In this document: piece by piece, positions 50,028 to 59,708 of the stretch
Layout of the letters: the number at the start of each line of letters is the position of its first letter
Numbering within the stretch: position 1 is the first letter of the stretch
From: CAIKBL01 sp964555355
Lineage (GTDB): Bacteria; Pseudomonadota; Gammaproteobacteria; Ga0077536
DNA length: 64,000 nucleotides
Reading direction: 5' to 3'
Assembly (NCBI GenBank): GCA_964555355.1
Contig: CAZKRY010000013.1
Coordinates: forward strand, 1-64,000
Notes under the pieces: generated by a model
Told to the model about the DNA's origin: nothing
The model's database searches: none
Seen by the model: only the letters and a program-made list of their open reading frames with translations
Program-made: the position numbers and the translations under genes

Positions 50028-50768
50028 ATGGATCGCATGGTGTATCTCGCGATGTCGGCGGCTCAGCAGATGATGCTGGGACAAGCCGCCGCCGCGCACA
50101 ACTTGGCCAACGCCAATACCACCGGTTTCAAGGCCGATTACGCGGCGTACCGCGCGATGCCATTGTTCGGCGAAGGACTCCCCACGCGGGTGTTCGCCGC
50201 GACCGAGCGGCCCGGCATCGACTTTTCGGCCGGATCGCTCGAAGCAACCGGGAATGATCTCGATGTCGCGCTGATGGGCGAGGGCTTTATCGCGGTGCAA
50301 GCACGCGACGGCAGCGAGGCGTATACGCGTGCCGGCGAATTGAAACTCGATGCCATTGGTCAATTGACGACGGCCGACGGCCTGCCAGTGCTGGGAAATG
50401 GCGGACCGATTGCGCTGCCGCCGGCAGAGAAAGTACAAATCGGCGCGGATGGCACGATCTCCGTGCGGCCGCTCGGCCAACAGGCGAATACGCTTGCGGT
50501 GGTAGAAAGGCTACGACTGGTCAAACCTGATCTCGCCAATATCGTCAAAGGCGAAGACGGCTTATTTCACACCCGCGACGGCGCGCCGGCGCCGATCGAT
50601 GCCTCGGTGCATGTCACTCATGGCACGTTGGAACGCAGTAACGTCAATCCAGTTTCCGAAATGATTCAAATGATCGAAACGGCGCGGCGTTATGAACTCG
50701 CCGTCAAAGCCATGCGCACGGCCGAAGAAACCGATGCCGAAGGCGCACGGCTGCTGCGGATTAATTAG
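50028..50768 (+). CDS. flgF: flagellar proximal rod protein FlgF
   Basis: A protein of 246 residues: VYLAMSAAQQMMLGQAAAAH and NLANANTTGFKADYAAYRAM, middle FSAGSLEATGNDLDVALMGE, C-terminal SNVNPVSEMIQMIETARRYE. Proximal rod subunit, 25 bases after flgE and 35 bases before flgG. Confidence 0.93.
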   Translation: MDRMVYLAMSAAQQMMLGQAAAAHNLANANTTGFKADYAAYRAMPLFGEGLPTRVFAATERPGIDFSAGSLEATGNDLDVALMGEGFIAVQARDGSEAYTRAGELKLDAIGQLTTADGLPVLGNGGPIALPPAEKVQIGADGTISVRPLGQQANTLAVVERLRLVKPDLANIVKGEDGLFHTRDGAPAPIDASVHVTHGTLERSNVNPVSEMIQMIETARRYELAVKAMRTAEETDAEGARLLRIN

Positions 50769-50803
50769 CTCACTCACGCATCAAGAACTAATCGAGATTT
50801 ATC

Positions 50804-51589
50804 ATGCCCTCTGCTCTGCACATCGCGAAAACTGGTTTGGACGCACAACAAACCCGGATGTCGGTCATCGCCAACAACTTGGCGAACGTCAGCACCACTG
50901 GCTTCAAAAAAAGCCGGCCGGCGTTTGAAGACTTGTTGTATGAAACGGTTAATCAGCCGGGGGCCGCGTCGTCACAGAATACCGAACTGCCGTCAGGACT
51001 CATGCTCGGTACCGGTGTACGGACGGTCGCGACCGGCAAAATATTCACGCAAGGCACGTTGGCGCAGACCGATAATTCGCTTGATATGGCGATCCAGGGT
51101 CGCGGCTTTTTTCAAATCCTGATGCCGGATGGTTCGACCGCGTACACCCGCGACGGATCGTTCTCGATGAACTCGCAAGGCCAGTTAGTCACCCCCTCGG
51201 GATACGCACTTGATCCGGCGATCACCATCCCGGCGGAAACGCTGAGCGTCACGATTGGTGTGGACGGCACGGTGTCCGCCCTCGTCGCCGGCAGCCCCAC
51301 GCCAACGCAGATCGGCTCTGTGCAGCTGGCTGATTTTATTAACCCACAAGGCCTGCAAGCCGTGGGGGACAATCTTTACAAAGAAACCGTCTCGAGCGGC
51401 AGCCCGCAGGCCGGAACGCCGGGGTTGAACGGTGTCGGGACGCTCATACAGGGCAGTCTCGAAAGTTCGAACGTCAACGTGGTGGAGGAACTCGTCAACA
51501 TGATTGAAACGCAGCGCGCGTACGAAATGAACTCGAAAGCCATTAAGACGGTGGACGAGATGTTGCAGTACGTCTCGCAGACGCTTTAA
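50804..51589 (+). CDS. flgG: flagellar distal rod protein FlgG
   Basis: A protein of 261 residues: ALHIAKTGLDAQQTRMSVIA, NNLANVSTTGFKKSRPAFED with the FlgG-specific LLYETVNQPGAASSQNTELP loop, and C-terminal ESSNVNVVEELVNMIETQRA. It forms the distal rod through the outer ring channel. Next is flgH after 19 bases. Confidence 0.94.
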   Translation: MPSALHIAKTGLDAQQTRMSVIANNLANVSTTGFKKSRPAFEDLLYETVNQPGAASSQNTELPSGLMLGTGVRTVATGKIFTQGTLAQTDNSLDMAIQGRGFFQILMPDGSTAYTRDGSFSMNSQGQLVTPSGYALDPAITIPAETLSVTIGVDGTVSALVAGSPTPTQIGSVQLADFINPQGLQAVGDNLYKETVSSGSPQAGTPGLNGVGTLIQGSLESSNVNVVEELVNMIETQRAYEMNSKAIKTVDEMLQYVSQTL

Positions 51590-51608
51590 GCATTAGGTCA
51601 CCGACGCC

Positions 51609-52349
51609 ATGAATAAATTATCGAAATGCCTGATCAAGGTTTGCGCACGGACGCTGCTGATGTTCTATGCGCTTGTCATGCTCGTTGGCTGCAATAGCAC
51701 ACCACGACGCGATCCGGCTTTCGCGCCATCGTTTCCGGCGCCGCTCGAAGTTCCGCAGGCGCGACAGGCTGCAAGCGGCGCGATTTATCAGGCGGGTTAC
51801 GATGTGGTGTTGTTTGAAGATGTCAAAGCGCGCCGGGTCGGCGACATTCTGACCGTGCGCCTGACGGAATCGACCAATGCCACCAAATCTTCCAGCAACG
51901 AAATCAATAAAACGCAAGATTCGACCATCGACAATCCGACGATACTCGGCGCCGCGCCGACGTTTGGCTTGCCAGGCGTTTTGCCGCTCGATCTCACGGA
52001 CGGCAACTCGCTTGAGACCAATTTAAGTTCCGAACACGAATTCGACGGCGAAAGCGCTACCGCGCAACGCAATAGTTTATCCGGCGATATCACGGTGACC
52101 GTTGCCGATGTGCTACCAAACGGCAATCTGTTTGTGCGCGGCGAGAAACGTTTGAACCTCAATGCCGGCAACGAATACGTCAAGATCTCCGGCATCGTGC
52201 GGCCGCTCGATATTCAAGCCAACAACACCGTGCTTTCCACCAAGATCGCGGACGCCACCATCATGTACAACGGCGACGGCGCGGAAGCGGACGCGAGCAA
52301 AATCGGCTGGCTGGCGCGCTTCTTCGTGAGCGCCTTACTACCCTTCTGA
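51609..52349 (+). CDS. flgH: flagellar L-ring lipoprotein FlgH
   Basis: A protein of 246 residues with a lipoprotein signal: LLMFYALVMLVGCNSTPRRD, where LVGC is the lipobox and Cys about 30 the lipid anchor. Core motifs are DVKARRVGDILTVRLTESTN, GDITVTVADVLPNGNLFVRG and IKAnot-type IVRPLDIQANNTVLSTKIAD. It forms the L-ring in the outer membrane, which shows a Gram-negative envelope. Confidence 0.93.
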   Translation: MNKLSKCLIKVCARTLLMFYALVMLVGCNSTPRRDPAFAPSFPAPLEVPQARQAASGAIYQAGYDVVLFEDVKARRVGDILTVRLTESTNATKSSSNEINKTQDSTIDNPTILGAAPTFGLPGVLPLDLTDGNSLETNLSSEHEFDGESATAQRNSLSGDITVTVADVLPNGNLFVRGEKRLNLNAGNEYVKISGIVRPLDIQANNTVLSTKIADATIMYNGDGAEADASKIGWLARFFVSALLPF

Positions 52350-52365
52350 AGCAGAAAGTTCTTTC

Positions 52366-53478
52366 ATGAAAATTACCAGAATCCTCACAATCATTGCCGG
52401 CGCGTGGCTCGCCATGTTGCCGTCGATGGCGGACGCCGCGCGGATCAAGGATCTGGCCAGCGTTGCCGGGGTGCGTGACAACCAATTGGCGGGCTATGGC
52501 ATCGTGGTGGGGCTCGATGGCACGGGCGATCAAACCAGCCAAACCCCGTTCACGGTCCAGAGCATCAAGAACATGTTGCTGCAGCTGGGCGTGACGGTTC
52601 CGGAGAACATTAATCCGCAACTGAAAAATGTGGCCGCGGTGATCGTGCACGCGACACTACCGCCGTTTGCCAAAACCGGCAGTATGATCGACGTCACCGT
52701 CTCTTCCATCGGTAACGCGAAGAGTTTGCGCGGCGGCAGCCTCATCATGACGCCGCTCAAAGGCGCCGACGGCAATGTCTATGCGATGGCGCAAGGCAAT
52801 TTGGTGGTGGGCGGATTCGGCGCGGAGACCAAGGACGGGTCGAGCATCTCCGTCAACGTCCCGAGTGTCGGCAGGGTGCCGAATGGCGCCACGGTCGAGC
52901 GCGAAGTGGCTAATCCTTTCTTAACCGATCCGCAATTGGTACTTAATCTGCACAGCCCGGATTTCACAACCTCAACGCGGATGGCCCAGGCCATCGATAA
53001 GCTGATCGGCGCGGGCTCGGCACAGGCCATCGATGGTTCCTCGGTTGCGGTCACGGCGCCGGTCGATCCCGCGCAGCGCACCTCGTTTATGGCCATTGTG
53101 GAGAATATCGAACTCGCACCGGGCGAAGCCGCCGCCAAAGTCATCGTCAATTCGCGTACCGGCACGGTGGTCATCGGTCAAAACGTGCATGTCGATGCCG
53201 CGGCGGTGACGCACGGCAGTCTGACGGTCACAATTTCCAACGACCCCATCGTCAGTCAACCGGCGCCCTTGTCCGGCGGGCAAACCGCCGTCGTGCCGAA
53301 TTCCCAGATCGACGTCAAGCAAGAGAAAAACCGGATGTTTCTGTTTAACCCGGGCGTGTCATTGAACGACATTGTCGAAGCGGTGAATAAAGTGGGTGCG
53401 GCGCCAGGCGATCTCGTCGCGATTTTAGAAGCGCTAAAGGAAGCGGGTGCGTTGAAGGCGGAGCTGATTGTGATCTAG
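52366..53478 (+). CDS. flgI: flagellar P-ring protein FlgI
   Basis: A protein of 370 residues with a signal peptide (ILTIIAGAWLAMLPSMADAA). The family body follows: RIKDLASVAGVRDNQLAGYG, IVVGLDGTGDQTSQTPFTVQ and NPQLKNVAAVIVHATLPPFA, and the end VSLNDIVEAVNKVGAAPGDL. It builds the P-ring in peptidoglycan with help from FlgA. It is the last gene of the flgB unit; a 283-base gap follows with its own promoter for flgJ. Confidence 0.94.
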   Translation: MKITRILTIIAGAWLAMLPSMADAARIKDLASVAGVRDNQLAGYGIVVGLDGTGDQTSQTPFTVQSIKNMLLQLGVTVPENINPQLKNVAAVIVHATLPPFAKTGSMIDVTVSSIGNAKSLRGGSLIMTPLKGADGNVYAMAQGNLVVGGFGAETKDGSSISVNVPSVGRVPNGATVEREVANPFLTDPQLVLNLHSPDFTTSTRMAQAIDKLIGAGSAQAIDGSSVAVTAPVDPAQRTSFMAIVENIELAPGEAAAKVIVNSRTGTVVIGQNVHVDAAAVTHGSLTVTISNDPIVSQPAPLSGGQTAVVPNSQIDVKQEKNRMFLFNPGVSLNDIVEAVNKVGAAPGDLVAILEALKEAGALKAELIVI

Positions 53479-53566
53479 CGACAAGTGCGTTCTAAAGCGG
53501 CGGAGGATGCCACCACTTGCCGGGCGGCAATCGATTGCCGCTTCACGTTAAAACGGGATGCGATTG

Positions 53567-53601
53567 GCGCAGGTTGGGGTACGCGCAGCGCACCCCAACA
53601 A
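53567..53601. repeat. GGTTGGGGT-type intergenic palindrome
   Basis: GGTTGGGGTACGCGCAGCGC followed by ACCCCAAC between flgI and flgJ. It is the same type as the pair at 27332-27437. The rest of 53479-53761 holds a sigma-54 site and no gene. Confidence 0.7.
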
Positions 53602-53711
53602 CCCACAATGCAAAGTTTGCACAACGAAATTAGCGTCAACTGCACCGAATCGGGCGATTCCAACGCCTTTCATGCCCCCGTGGTCCAACAAACACCCCAC
53701 CCCGGCATTCC

Positions 53712-53727
53712 TGGCATTGGTTGTGCA
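53712..53727 (+). promoter_or_regulatory. sigma-54-type promoter of flgJKL
   Basis: TGGCATTGGTTGTGCA has GG and GC spaced by 10 bases and ends 34 bases before the flgJ start. It would let flgJKL be transcribed apart from flgB-I, beyond the repeat insertion. Confidence 0.55.
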
Positions 53728-53761
53728 TTAAACGTGTAACACCTTTGCTTTGGACTGAAAG

Positions 53762-54691
53762 ATGACCGCGGCCTCGACACTCGGCAATTACACCGACCTT
53801 TCGCGCTTCTCCGCGATACGCGCACAAGCAGGGCGCGACGCGGACGGTGCGATGCACGACGTGGCGTCCGAATTCGAAGCCATGTTCATCCAAATGATGC
53901 TGAAAGCGGCCCGTGACGCGAGCGATATAGACTCGACCTTCGATTCACAGGAAGTGCGATTTTATCGCGAGATGTTCGACAACCAGGTCGCGCTGCAAAT
54001 GGCGCGTGAAGGGCGGCTTGGCTTCGCGGCGCTGCTCCAGCGGCAGATCCCGCACAAGGATGCGCAGAACAACGCGGATATCGAATTAAAACTTCCAGAG
54101 CGCAAAATCTTTCCGGAAACGGCACCTTACCGGCCGGTCCCGGAGCCCGACACGTCGGACGAAGTGGTCGACATCGCCACTTGGCAGGCGCAGATCACTA
54201 ATCGAGGCCTGGCCGACCGCGAACGTGGTTTCGCAGCCAGCTTGTTGACGCATGCGAAACGCGCCGCTGATCGGTTAGGCACCACGCCGGAGGTCTTGCT
54301 CGCGCAAGCCGCGCTTGAAACCGGTTGGGGCAAACATGTCATGCGGCGCACGGACGGCGCGAGCTCGCACAATCTCTTTGGTATTAAAGCGGATCGCAGC
54401 TGGAGCGGCGACACCGTTACGCGTCGTACGCTCGAGTACTTTGACGGCAAGCCGGTGCGCGTCAATGCCGCGTTTCGCGCTTACGATAGTTTTGGCGCTG
54501 CGTTCGACGACTATGCGGCCTTCATCGAGGGTAATCCGCGTTACCGCGCGGCGTTGACGCAGGCTGGGGATCCGCGCGCCTACGCCCACGCGTTACAAAG
54601 CGCCGGTTACGCCACCGACCCGCGCTATGCGCAGAAAATTGTCCAGATCCATGACCAAATCGCGGCGCGCACGACGCGCGATACGGAGTAA
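53762..54691 (+). CDS. flgJ: flagellar rod-cap and peptidoglycan hydrolase FlgJ
   Basis: A protein of 309 residues with two domains. The rod-cap part is at about 30-100 (ASEFEAMFIQMMLKAARDAS; VRFYREMFDNQVALQMAREG). The glucosaminidase part is at about 150-300 (LTHAKRAADRLGTTPEVLLA, QAALETGWGKHVM with the catalytic Glu, SHNLFGIKADRSW). It caps the rod and opens peptidoglycan, and the full-length form is typical of beta- and gammaproteobacteria. flgK starts 3 bases after its end. Confidence 0.93.
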   Translation: MTAASTLGNYTDLSRFSAIRAQAGRDADGAMHDVASEFEAMFIQMMLKAARDASDIDSTFDSQEVRFYREMFDNQVALQMAREGRLGFAALLQRQIPHKDAQNNADIELKLPERKIFPETAPYRPVPEPDTSDEVVDIATWQAQITNRGLADRERGFAASLLTHAKRAADRLGTTPEVLLAQAALETGWGKHVMRRTDGASSHNLFGIKADRSWSGDTVTRRTLEYFDGKPVRVNAAFRAYDSFGAAFDDYAAFIEGNPRYRAALTQAGDPRAYAHALQSAGYATDPRYAQKIVQIHDQIAARTTRDTE

Positions 54692-54694
54692 ACG

Positions 54695-56572
54695 ATGTCC
54701 GGAGCATTCAGCGTCGGCGTGTCAGCTTTGCTCGCGAGCCAACATCAGCTCGCGACCACTAGCCACAACATTTCAAACGTCAATACCGAAGGTTACTCGC
54801 GCCAACGCGTCGAGCAGAACGCGCGGCCGCCGCAGTTCGTCGGGGTCGGTTTTTTAGGTAAAGGCGTCGATGTTTCGACCATCACGCGCAGCGTCAACGA
54901 GTTTCTCAATGTTCAACTGCGTAATAACGCAGCGGCGGAAGCCAATGCCGCGATGTATGGCGAGATGACGAGCCAAGTGGATGCGTTGGTCGGCGATGGC
55001 ACGTTCGCACCGGCGCTCGAGCGGTTTTTCAAAACCATACAGGATGCGAACAACGATCCTTCCTCCGCGCCGGCGCGGCAAGTTGCCTTGACCGCCGCCA
55101 AGACATTGACCGAACGATTCCAAGATCTGGATGCACGATTCAATGTGTTGAACCAGAACGTCAATGTCGCCATCGCACAGCGCGTGACGCAGATTAACGC
55201 TTACACCACGGCGCTCGCGAACTTGAATCGGGATATCGTGCAGGCCTACGGCACCTCGCAAGGCAAACCACCGAACGACTTGCTCGATCAACGCGATCAG
55301 CTGCTGACCGACCTTTCGCGCATCGTCAATGTATCGACGCTCGAGCAGGGCGACGGCGCGATGAATGTGTTTATCGGGAACGGGCAGCTCTTGGTCGCTG
55401 GCGGTTCTTCCATCGCGCTCGCGGCGACCCCTAACCCGCTCGATGGCGGTCGCACGGAAGTCTCGATTCGAACGGGTAGCGCGACGTCGAATATCAGCGG
55501 CGCCATCGTCAACGGCGAATTCGCCGGACTTCTGCGCTTTCGCGATGAGATACTCGACCCTAGCCGCAACGCCGTGGGCCGCTTGGCCGCCGGCTTGAGT
55601 GTTAGCCTAAACGCGCAACACCGTGCTGGCATGGACTTGACCGGTGCCCTTGGTGGCGATCTTTTTAGCTTGGGCACGCCGGTCGCGAACGCGGCGGTGG
55701 GTAACGCGGGAACCATCACGCTCGCCTTAAGCAACGCGAACATCGGGGCATTGAGTGACTCTGATTATCAGCTCGTGCATAACGGCTCGAATTTTATTTT
55801 GACTCGACTGACGGACGGCACGCAGCAAACATTGACCGGCGCGGGTCCGTTCACCGTGGATGGCATGACGATTACGGTCGGCGCCGCGCCGGCGGCGGGC
55901 GATACCTATCTGCTGCAACCGACGCGTTATCTCGGTCGCAACATGACGACGTTGATCGGCGATCCGCTCAAACTGGCGTTATCGAGCCCGGTCAAGTCAG
56001 CGGGCGCATTGAGTAACGTCAGCGACGCGACGATCGCGGCGCCGACGGTGCTGGATGTGACAAATGTCAATCTGCTTACGCCGACACAGCTCGTATTCGC
56101 GAACCCGCCGACCAGTTACCAAATCAACGGCGCGGGGCCGCTTATTCCGTTCACCAGCGGCGCGAATATCGACTTAAACGGCTGGCGTGTGCAGATTACG
56201 GGCGCGCCGGCGGCCGGCGACACTTTCCGAATTGATCCGAACACCAACGGTCGCGGTGACAACCGCAATGGGCTCGCGATGGCGGGCTTACGCACCTCCG
56301 AGATCCTCATCGGCGGCACGGCCAACTTTCAAGATGCACACAGTCAATTGATCGGTCGGGTCGGCGCACGCGCGCAGCAGGCGCAAATCAGTCGAGACGC
56401 GCTCAAGGTGCAGTTCGATAACGCGCAGGCCGCGCGCGACGCGGTATCGGCGGTCAACTTGGACGAAGAGGCGGCGAACCTAATTCGCTTCCAGCAGGCT
56501 TATCAGGCCGCCGCTCAAGTTATCCAGGCGACCAACGAAACATTTAATGCGCTACTACAGGCGGTACGCTAA
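54695..56572 (+). CDS. flgK: hook-filament junction protein FlgK
   Basis: A protein of 625 residues. The N-terminal motif is SVGVSALLASQHQLATTSHN with ISNVNTEGYSRQRVEQNARP, and the C-terminal motif is VNLDEEAANLIRFQQAYQAA followed by VIQATNETFNALL. It is larger than the smallest FlgK versions because of a central insert with repeated flagellin-like folds (GAGPFTVDGMTITVGAAPAA and INGAGPLIPFTSGANIDLNG). Exported with FlgN, first junction ring on the hook. Confidence 0.93.
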   Translation: MSGAFSVGVSALLASQHQLATTSHNISNVNTEGYSRQRVEQNARPPQFVGVGFLGKGVDVSTITRSVNEFLNVQLRNNAAAEANAAMYGEMTSQVDALVGDGTFAPALERFFKTIQDANNDPSSAPARQVALTAAKTLTERFQDLDARFNVLNQNVNVAIAQRVTQINAYTTALANLNRDIVQAYGTSQGKPPNDLLDQRDQLLTDLSRIVNVSTLEQGDGAMNVFIGNGQLLVAGGSSIALAATPNPLDGGRTEVSIRTGSATSNISGAIVNGEFAGLLRFRDEILDPSRNAVGRLAAGLSVSLNAQHRAGMDLTGALGGDLFSLGTPVANAAVGNAGTITLALSNANIGALSDSDYQLVHNGSNFILTRLTDGTQQTLTGAGPFTVDGMTITVGAAPAAGDTYLLQPTRYLGRNMTTLIGDPLKLALSSPVKSAGALSNVSDATIAAPTVLDVTNVNLLTPTQLVFANPPTSYQINGAGPLIPFTSGANIDLNGWRVQITGAPAAGDTFRIDPNTNGRGDNRNGLAMAGLRTSEILIGGTANFQDAHSQLIGRVGARAQQAQISRDALKVQFDNAQAARDAVSAVNLDEEAANLIRFQQAYQAAAQVIQATNETFNALLQAVR

Positions 56573-56574
56573 CC

Positions 56575-57780
56575 ATGCGAGTCACCAATAACCAAGTTTT
56601 CTTTCGCTCACTGAACAGCGTGCTCGGCTTGCAGAGCGACGTGCAGAAGTATCAATTGCAGGTCGCGACCGGCAAGCGACTGCAGAAACCCTCGGACGAT
56701 CCGGTTGGCTCGGCGCAGTCGCTAAATCTAGGCGACCGCCTTGCGGCCTTGAAGCAATATGACCGCAATGCGGGGATCGCGAACCTGCGACTGTCGGAAC
56801 AAGAAAGCGCGATTGAGTCGACTCAGAACACACTGCAACGCGTGCGTGAACTGGCCTTACAAGCCAAGAACCGCGCGATGACCACCGCTGATCGCCAATT
56901 TATCGCGGCGGAAGTCGGTGAGCGGCTGAAAGAAGTGCTCAACCTTGCGAACAAACAAAATTCCTCTGGTGAGTATATTTTCGGCGGGACCGCGGTCGAT
57001 ACCGTGCCTTTCACGCTCGATCTCGCCGGCAATGTGACTTATCAGGGCAATCAGAATACGCGTGAGCTCGAAATCGCCGATGGCCGCACGATTGGCGAAA
57101 GCATTTCCGGCGCCGAAGTATTCATGGCCGTGCGCAATGGCAATGGCACGTTCGTGTCCAACCTTGGCGCCGCGAATAGCGGTACGGGGCGCATCATCAA
57201 CGAAAGCATTATCGATATCACGGCGTTTTCGACCGATTCCTTTCGCATCAATTTCACGGCGGCGAATACTTACGATCTGATTAATGTCACGACCGGCGCA
57301 ACCGTGGCGGCCGCGCAACCGTATACAGACGGCGCCGCGATCTCGTTTAACGGTATCTCGCTCGCGGTCACCGGGCAACCCAACGTGGGCGACGAGTTTC
57401 TCGTCGGGCCGAGTCAGAACCAGTCGGTGTTCGCGACCATCGCGAAAGTGCAACGCGATATGGCACGCGATCTGCCGACCGGCGAGCTCGCGGCCGAGTT
57501 CGCCTTTAACCTCGATCGTGCGCTTGGCGACATCGATCTGGCGCTTGATAGTCTCAATGCCGTGCGTGCCCAAATTGGCGCGCGCCAGCACGCCATTGAT
57601 TCACAAACCAATGTAAACGCAGAAGTAAGTGTGCAATTGGAAACCGTCAAGTCGGCGATTGAAGACGTCGACATGGTGGAGGCGATCAGCCATTTGGCTC
57701 GTCAAACGCAAGTATTGGAAGCTGCGCAACAGGCGTTCGTCCGCGTGCAGGGATTATCGCTGTTTAATTTTCTGAACTAG
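56575..57780 (+). CDS. flgL: hook-filament junction protein FlgL
   Basis: A protein of 401 residues with flagellin-like ends: RVTNNQVFFRSLNSVLGLQS, KRLQKPSDDPVGSAQSLNLG, NKQNSSGEYIFGGTAVDTVP, and the C-terminal EDVDMVEAISHLARQTQVLE. It forms the second junction ring under the filament. It starts 2 bases after flgK. A repeat element follows before the convergent fliD. Confidence 0.93.
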   Translation: MRVTNNQVFFRSLNSVLGLQSDVQKYQLQVATGKRLQKPSDDPVGSAQSLNLGDRLAALKQYDRNAGIANLRLSEQESAIESTQNTLQRVRELALQAKNRAMTTADRQFIAAEVGERLKEVLNLANKQNSSGEYIFGGTAVDTVPFTLDLAGNVTYQGNQNTRELEIADGRTIGESISGAEVFMAVRNGNGTFVSNLGAANSGTGRIINESIIDITAFSTDSFRINFTAANTYDLINVTTGATVAAAQPYTDGAAISFNGISLAVTGQPNVGDEFLVGPSQNQSVFATIAKVQRDMARDLPTGELAAEFAFNLDRALGDIDLALDSLNAVRAQIGARQHAIDSQTNVNAEVSVQLETVKSAIEDVDMVEAISHLARQTQVLEAAQQAFVRVQGLSLFNFLN

Positions 57781-57812
57781 GGTTCAAGACGTGTGGGTGA
57801 GGACGACTCAAA

Positions 57813-57856
57813 ACCTCTCCCACCGGGAGAGGTCGGCGCGTAGCGCCAGGAGAGGG
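57813..57856. repeat. intergenic palindrome between flgL and fliD
   Basis: CCTCTCCCACCGGGAGAGG followed by TCGGCGCGTAGCGCC and AGGAGAGGG, the composite form seen at 10514. Between convergent genes, likely a two-way transcript end. Confidence 0.8.
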
Positions 57857-57896
57857 AGGAAGAGGATTCTCTATATTCTGCGGCTTACGCGCCCCA

Positions 57897-59243
57897 CTAA
57901 CTCCGATTCGGATTTAACCCCGCCAGCTGCTGCGTCAACAAATTACCGGTCTGCGACAATTGCGCCACCAGTGAATCCAATGAGTTGAACTGCTGCGTAT
58001 AGCGTAGCTCGACCAAGCGAAGGCGTTCTTCCAAGGTTGTCTTGCGCTGGTCATTGCCGCGCAGCTCGCTGTCGATACCAACGGTGCGGCCATCCAACGC
58101 GCCGCCGGTCGCGAGAAAACTATCGGCGAGATTTTTGAGCTTCAAAGCAACGCCATGGTTGGGATCGGCGAACAAATTGGCGACGCCATCAAAATCGTTG
58201 GCGAGCGCGCTCGACAGCGTCTTTGTGTTGAGATCGAGCGTGCCATTCTTCTGCGTTGCGATCCCGAGTTCAAACACGTTCTCGAATGCGCTGTCGCTCA
58301 AGGTCGCGCTATTTAAGGTCGCGCGTAGTTGCGATTCGATATTGAGCAAAATCGGGCTGTCGGACTTTAGGACCTGCCCGCGCATCTTGCCCATGGTGCC
58401 GACCAGATCGGAATACGCTTTCACGAAATCCTGAACGGATTTTTCAACCGCCGCCGTGTCGCGCGCGACTTTAAGGGTAATCGTGCCGGCCTTTTTCAAC
58501 GTCAGGCTCACGCCCTGAATGACATCGCTTAAGTTGTTGGAACCGCTGGTGACATTGAACTGGCCTTCGAGGAGGAGGCTCGCGTCGAGATCGGCCGTGG
58601 TAAAGCCGCCTGAGCTATCGCGGTCCTGATTCAGCGTCGTCATCGTCAACGGATCGGTCGCGCTATAACTTACGGTAAGCGCTTTACCGCTACCGGTATC
58701 GTTGGCGGAGAGTGCCAGGCGGTAGCCGGCATTGTCTTTTAAGATCGACGCCGTGACTCCGCTGTTATCGGATGCGCCGTTGATCGCGTCGCGAATTTGA
58801 TTGAGCGTCTTGCCACCGCTCGCAATCGTAAAAGCGGTGCCGCCGACGGCCAGCGTCATGGTGTCGCCATCCGCGCCGAGCGTCAGTGTATCGGCGTTTG
58901 CGAGTGTCACGGTCGACGCCATCCGATGGTTCTCTGCGATCCGGTTGACCACCATGCTGTATGAGCCACGGGCGGCGGTGCTGCTCGCGGTCGCATCAAG
59001 GACTTCTTTGTCTGACGACGTCGCGGAGTACACCTTGAACTTCGCGAGTTCGGAGAGCTTGGCCACCGCGTCGCGAAAGGTCCCGACCGCGCCCTTTAGC
59101 GAGCCATAGGCGCTGACTTGGGCTTTTAGCTCAACGCTGCGGGTTTCCAGTTTGACGAGCGGTTGGCGCTCGACGGTCATGAGACGCTCGATAATGCCGC
59201 GCACGTCGATGCCGGAACCGATCCCGGGTGAACTTAAATTCAT
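57897..59243 (-). CDS. fliD: flagellar filament cap FliD
   Basis: A protein of 448 residues: SSPGIGSGIDVRGIIERLMT at the N-terminus, VELKAQVSAYGSLKGAVGTF helical part, GSNNLSDVIQGVSLTLKKAG (FliD-specific), DFVKAYSDLVGTMGKMRGQV and a C-terminal coiled coil ending YTQQFNSLDSLVAQLSQTGN. Exported cap that places flagellin. Its ATG overlaps flaG stop by 4 bases (ATGA). Confidence 0.92.
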   Translation of the reverse strand: MNLSSPGIGSGIDVRGIIERLMTVERQPLVKLETRSVELKAQVSAYGSLKGAVGTFRDAVAKLSELAKFKVYSATSSDKEVLDATASSTAARGSYSMVVNRIAENHRMASTVTLANADTLTLGADGDTMTLAVGGTAFTIASGGKTLNQIRDAINGASDNSGVTASILKDNAGYRLALSANDTGSGKALTVSYSATDPLTMTTLNQDRDSSGGFTTADLDASLLLEGQFNVTSGSNNLSDVIQGVSLTLKKAGTITLKVARDTAAVEKSVQDFVKAYSDLVGTMGKMRGQVLKSDSPILLNIESQLRATLNSATLSDSAFENVFELGIATQKNGTLDLNTKTLSSALANDFDGVANLFADPNHGVALKLKNLADSFLATGGALDGRTVGIDSELRGNDQRKTTLEERLRLVELRYTQQFNSLDSLVAQLSQTGNLLTQQLAGLNPNRS

Positions 59244-59614
59244 ACCTGCTCCGTCAGCAACACACCGGCGCTTGAGCGCAGGCGATCGGCAATCGCCAAC
59301 AATTCTTCCGAAGGAATTTGTCGAATCACTTCCTGTGTTTCGGTATCAACCACGCGCACGACGGTTTCACCCGACTCCTCGTCGACGCTGAAATGCAAAC
59401 TGCGATGCAGATTCTGGATGTGCGCGGTAACGTTGCCGAGCGCTTGTTCGAGCTTGCGCGCATCAGCGGCCTTGTCTTCGGCTTGACGCGTTTTCTCGGC
59501 GTCGATGGATTCCGCGGTCTCCGCGGGGGGCGAGGCGGCGGCCGCCGGAGCGCGCGCAACCTTCACGCTCGGTTTGTACTCCGAAACACTAGACAGGGTC
59601 TCAATCTTCCACAT
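59240..59614 (-). CDS. flaG: FlaG family protein
   Basis: A protein of 124 residues: a low-complexity Ala/Glu N-terminal half, then the FlaG domain with LHFSVDEESGETVVRVVDTE and VIRQIPSEELLAIADRL. FlaG affects filament length in polar flagellates. It lies between fliC and fliD and is coupled to fliD, an order typical of Pseudomonas, Vibrio and many other polar-flagellated bacteria. Confidence 0.87.
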   Translation of the reverse strand: MWKIETLSSVSEYKPSVKVARAPAAAASPPAETAESIDAEKTRQAEDKAADARKLEQALGNVTAHIQNLHRSLHFSVDEESGETVVRVVDTETQEVIRQIPSEELLAIADRLRSSAGVLLTEQV

Positions 59615-59639
59615 CTTCTAACCCTCATCAGTGCAAACA

Positions 59640-59676
59640 GGGGAAGCGCACGATACTGACGTATCGCACGTTCCCC
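59640..59676 (-). terminator. hairpin after fliC
   Basis: An inverted repeat with arms GGGGAACGTGCGATAC and GTATCGTGCGCTTCCCC, joined by GTCA, with one bulge and two G-T pairs. It begins 33 bases after the fliC stop. It lacks a strong T-run, so it may stabilise the fliC message or allow partial read-through to flaG-fliD. Confidence 0.5.
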
Positions 59677-59708
59677 CCATTCACTCGAGGCTACTGACTG
59701 CTTACTGA

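Noticed and set aside
59615..59708. Separate promoter for flaG-fliD
   Set aside because: No convincing sigma-28 or sigma-54 match on the minus strand in this gap; read-through from fliC is more likely.
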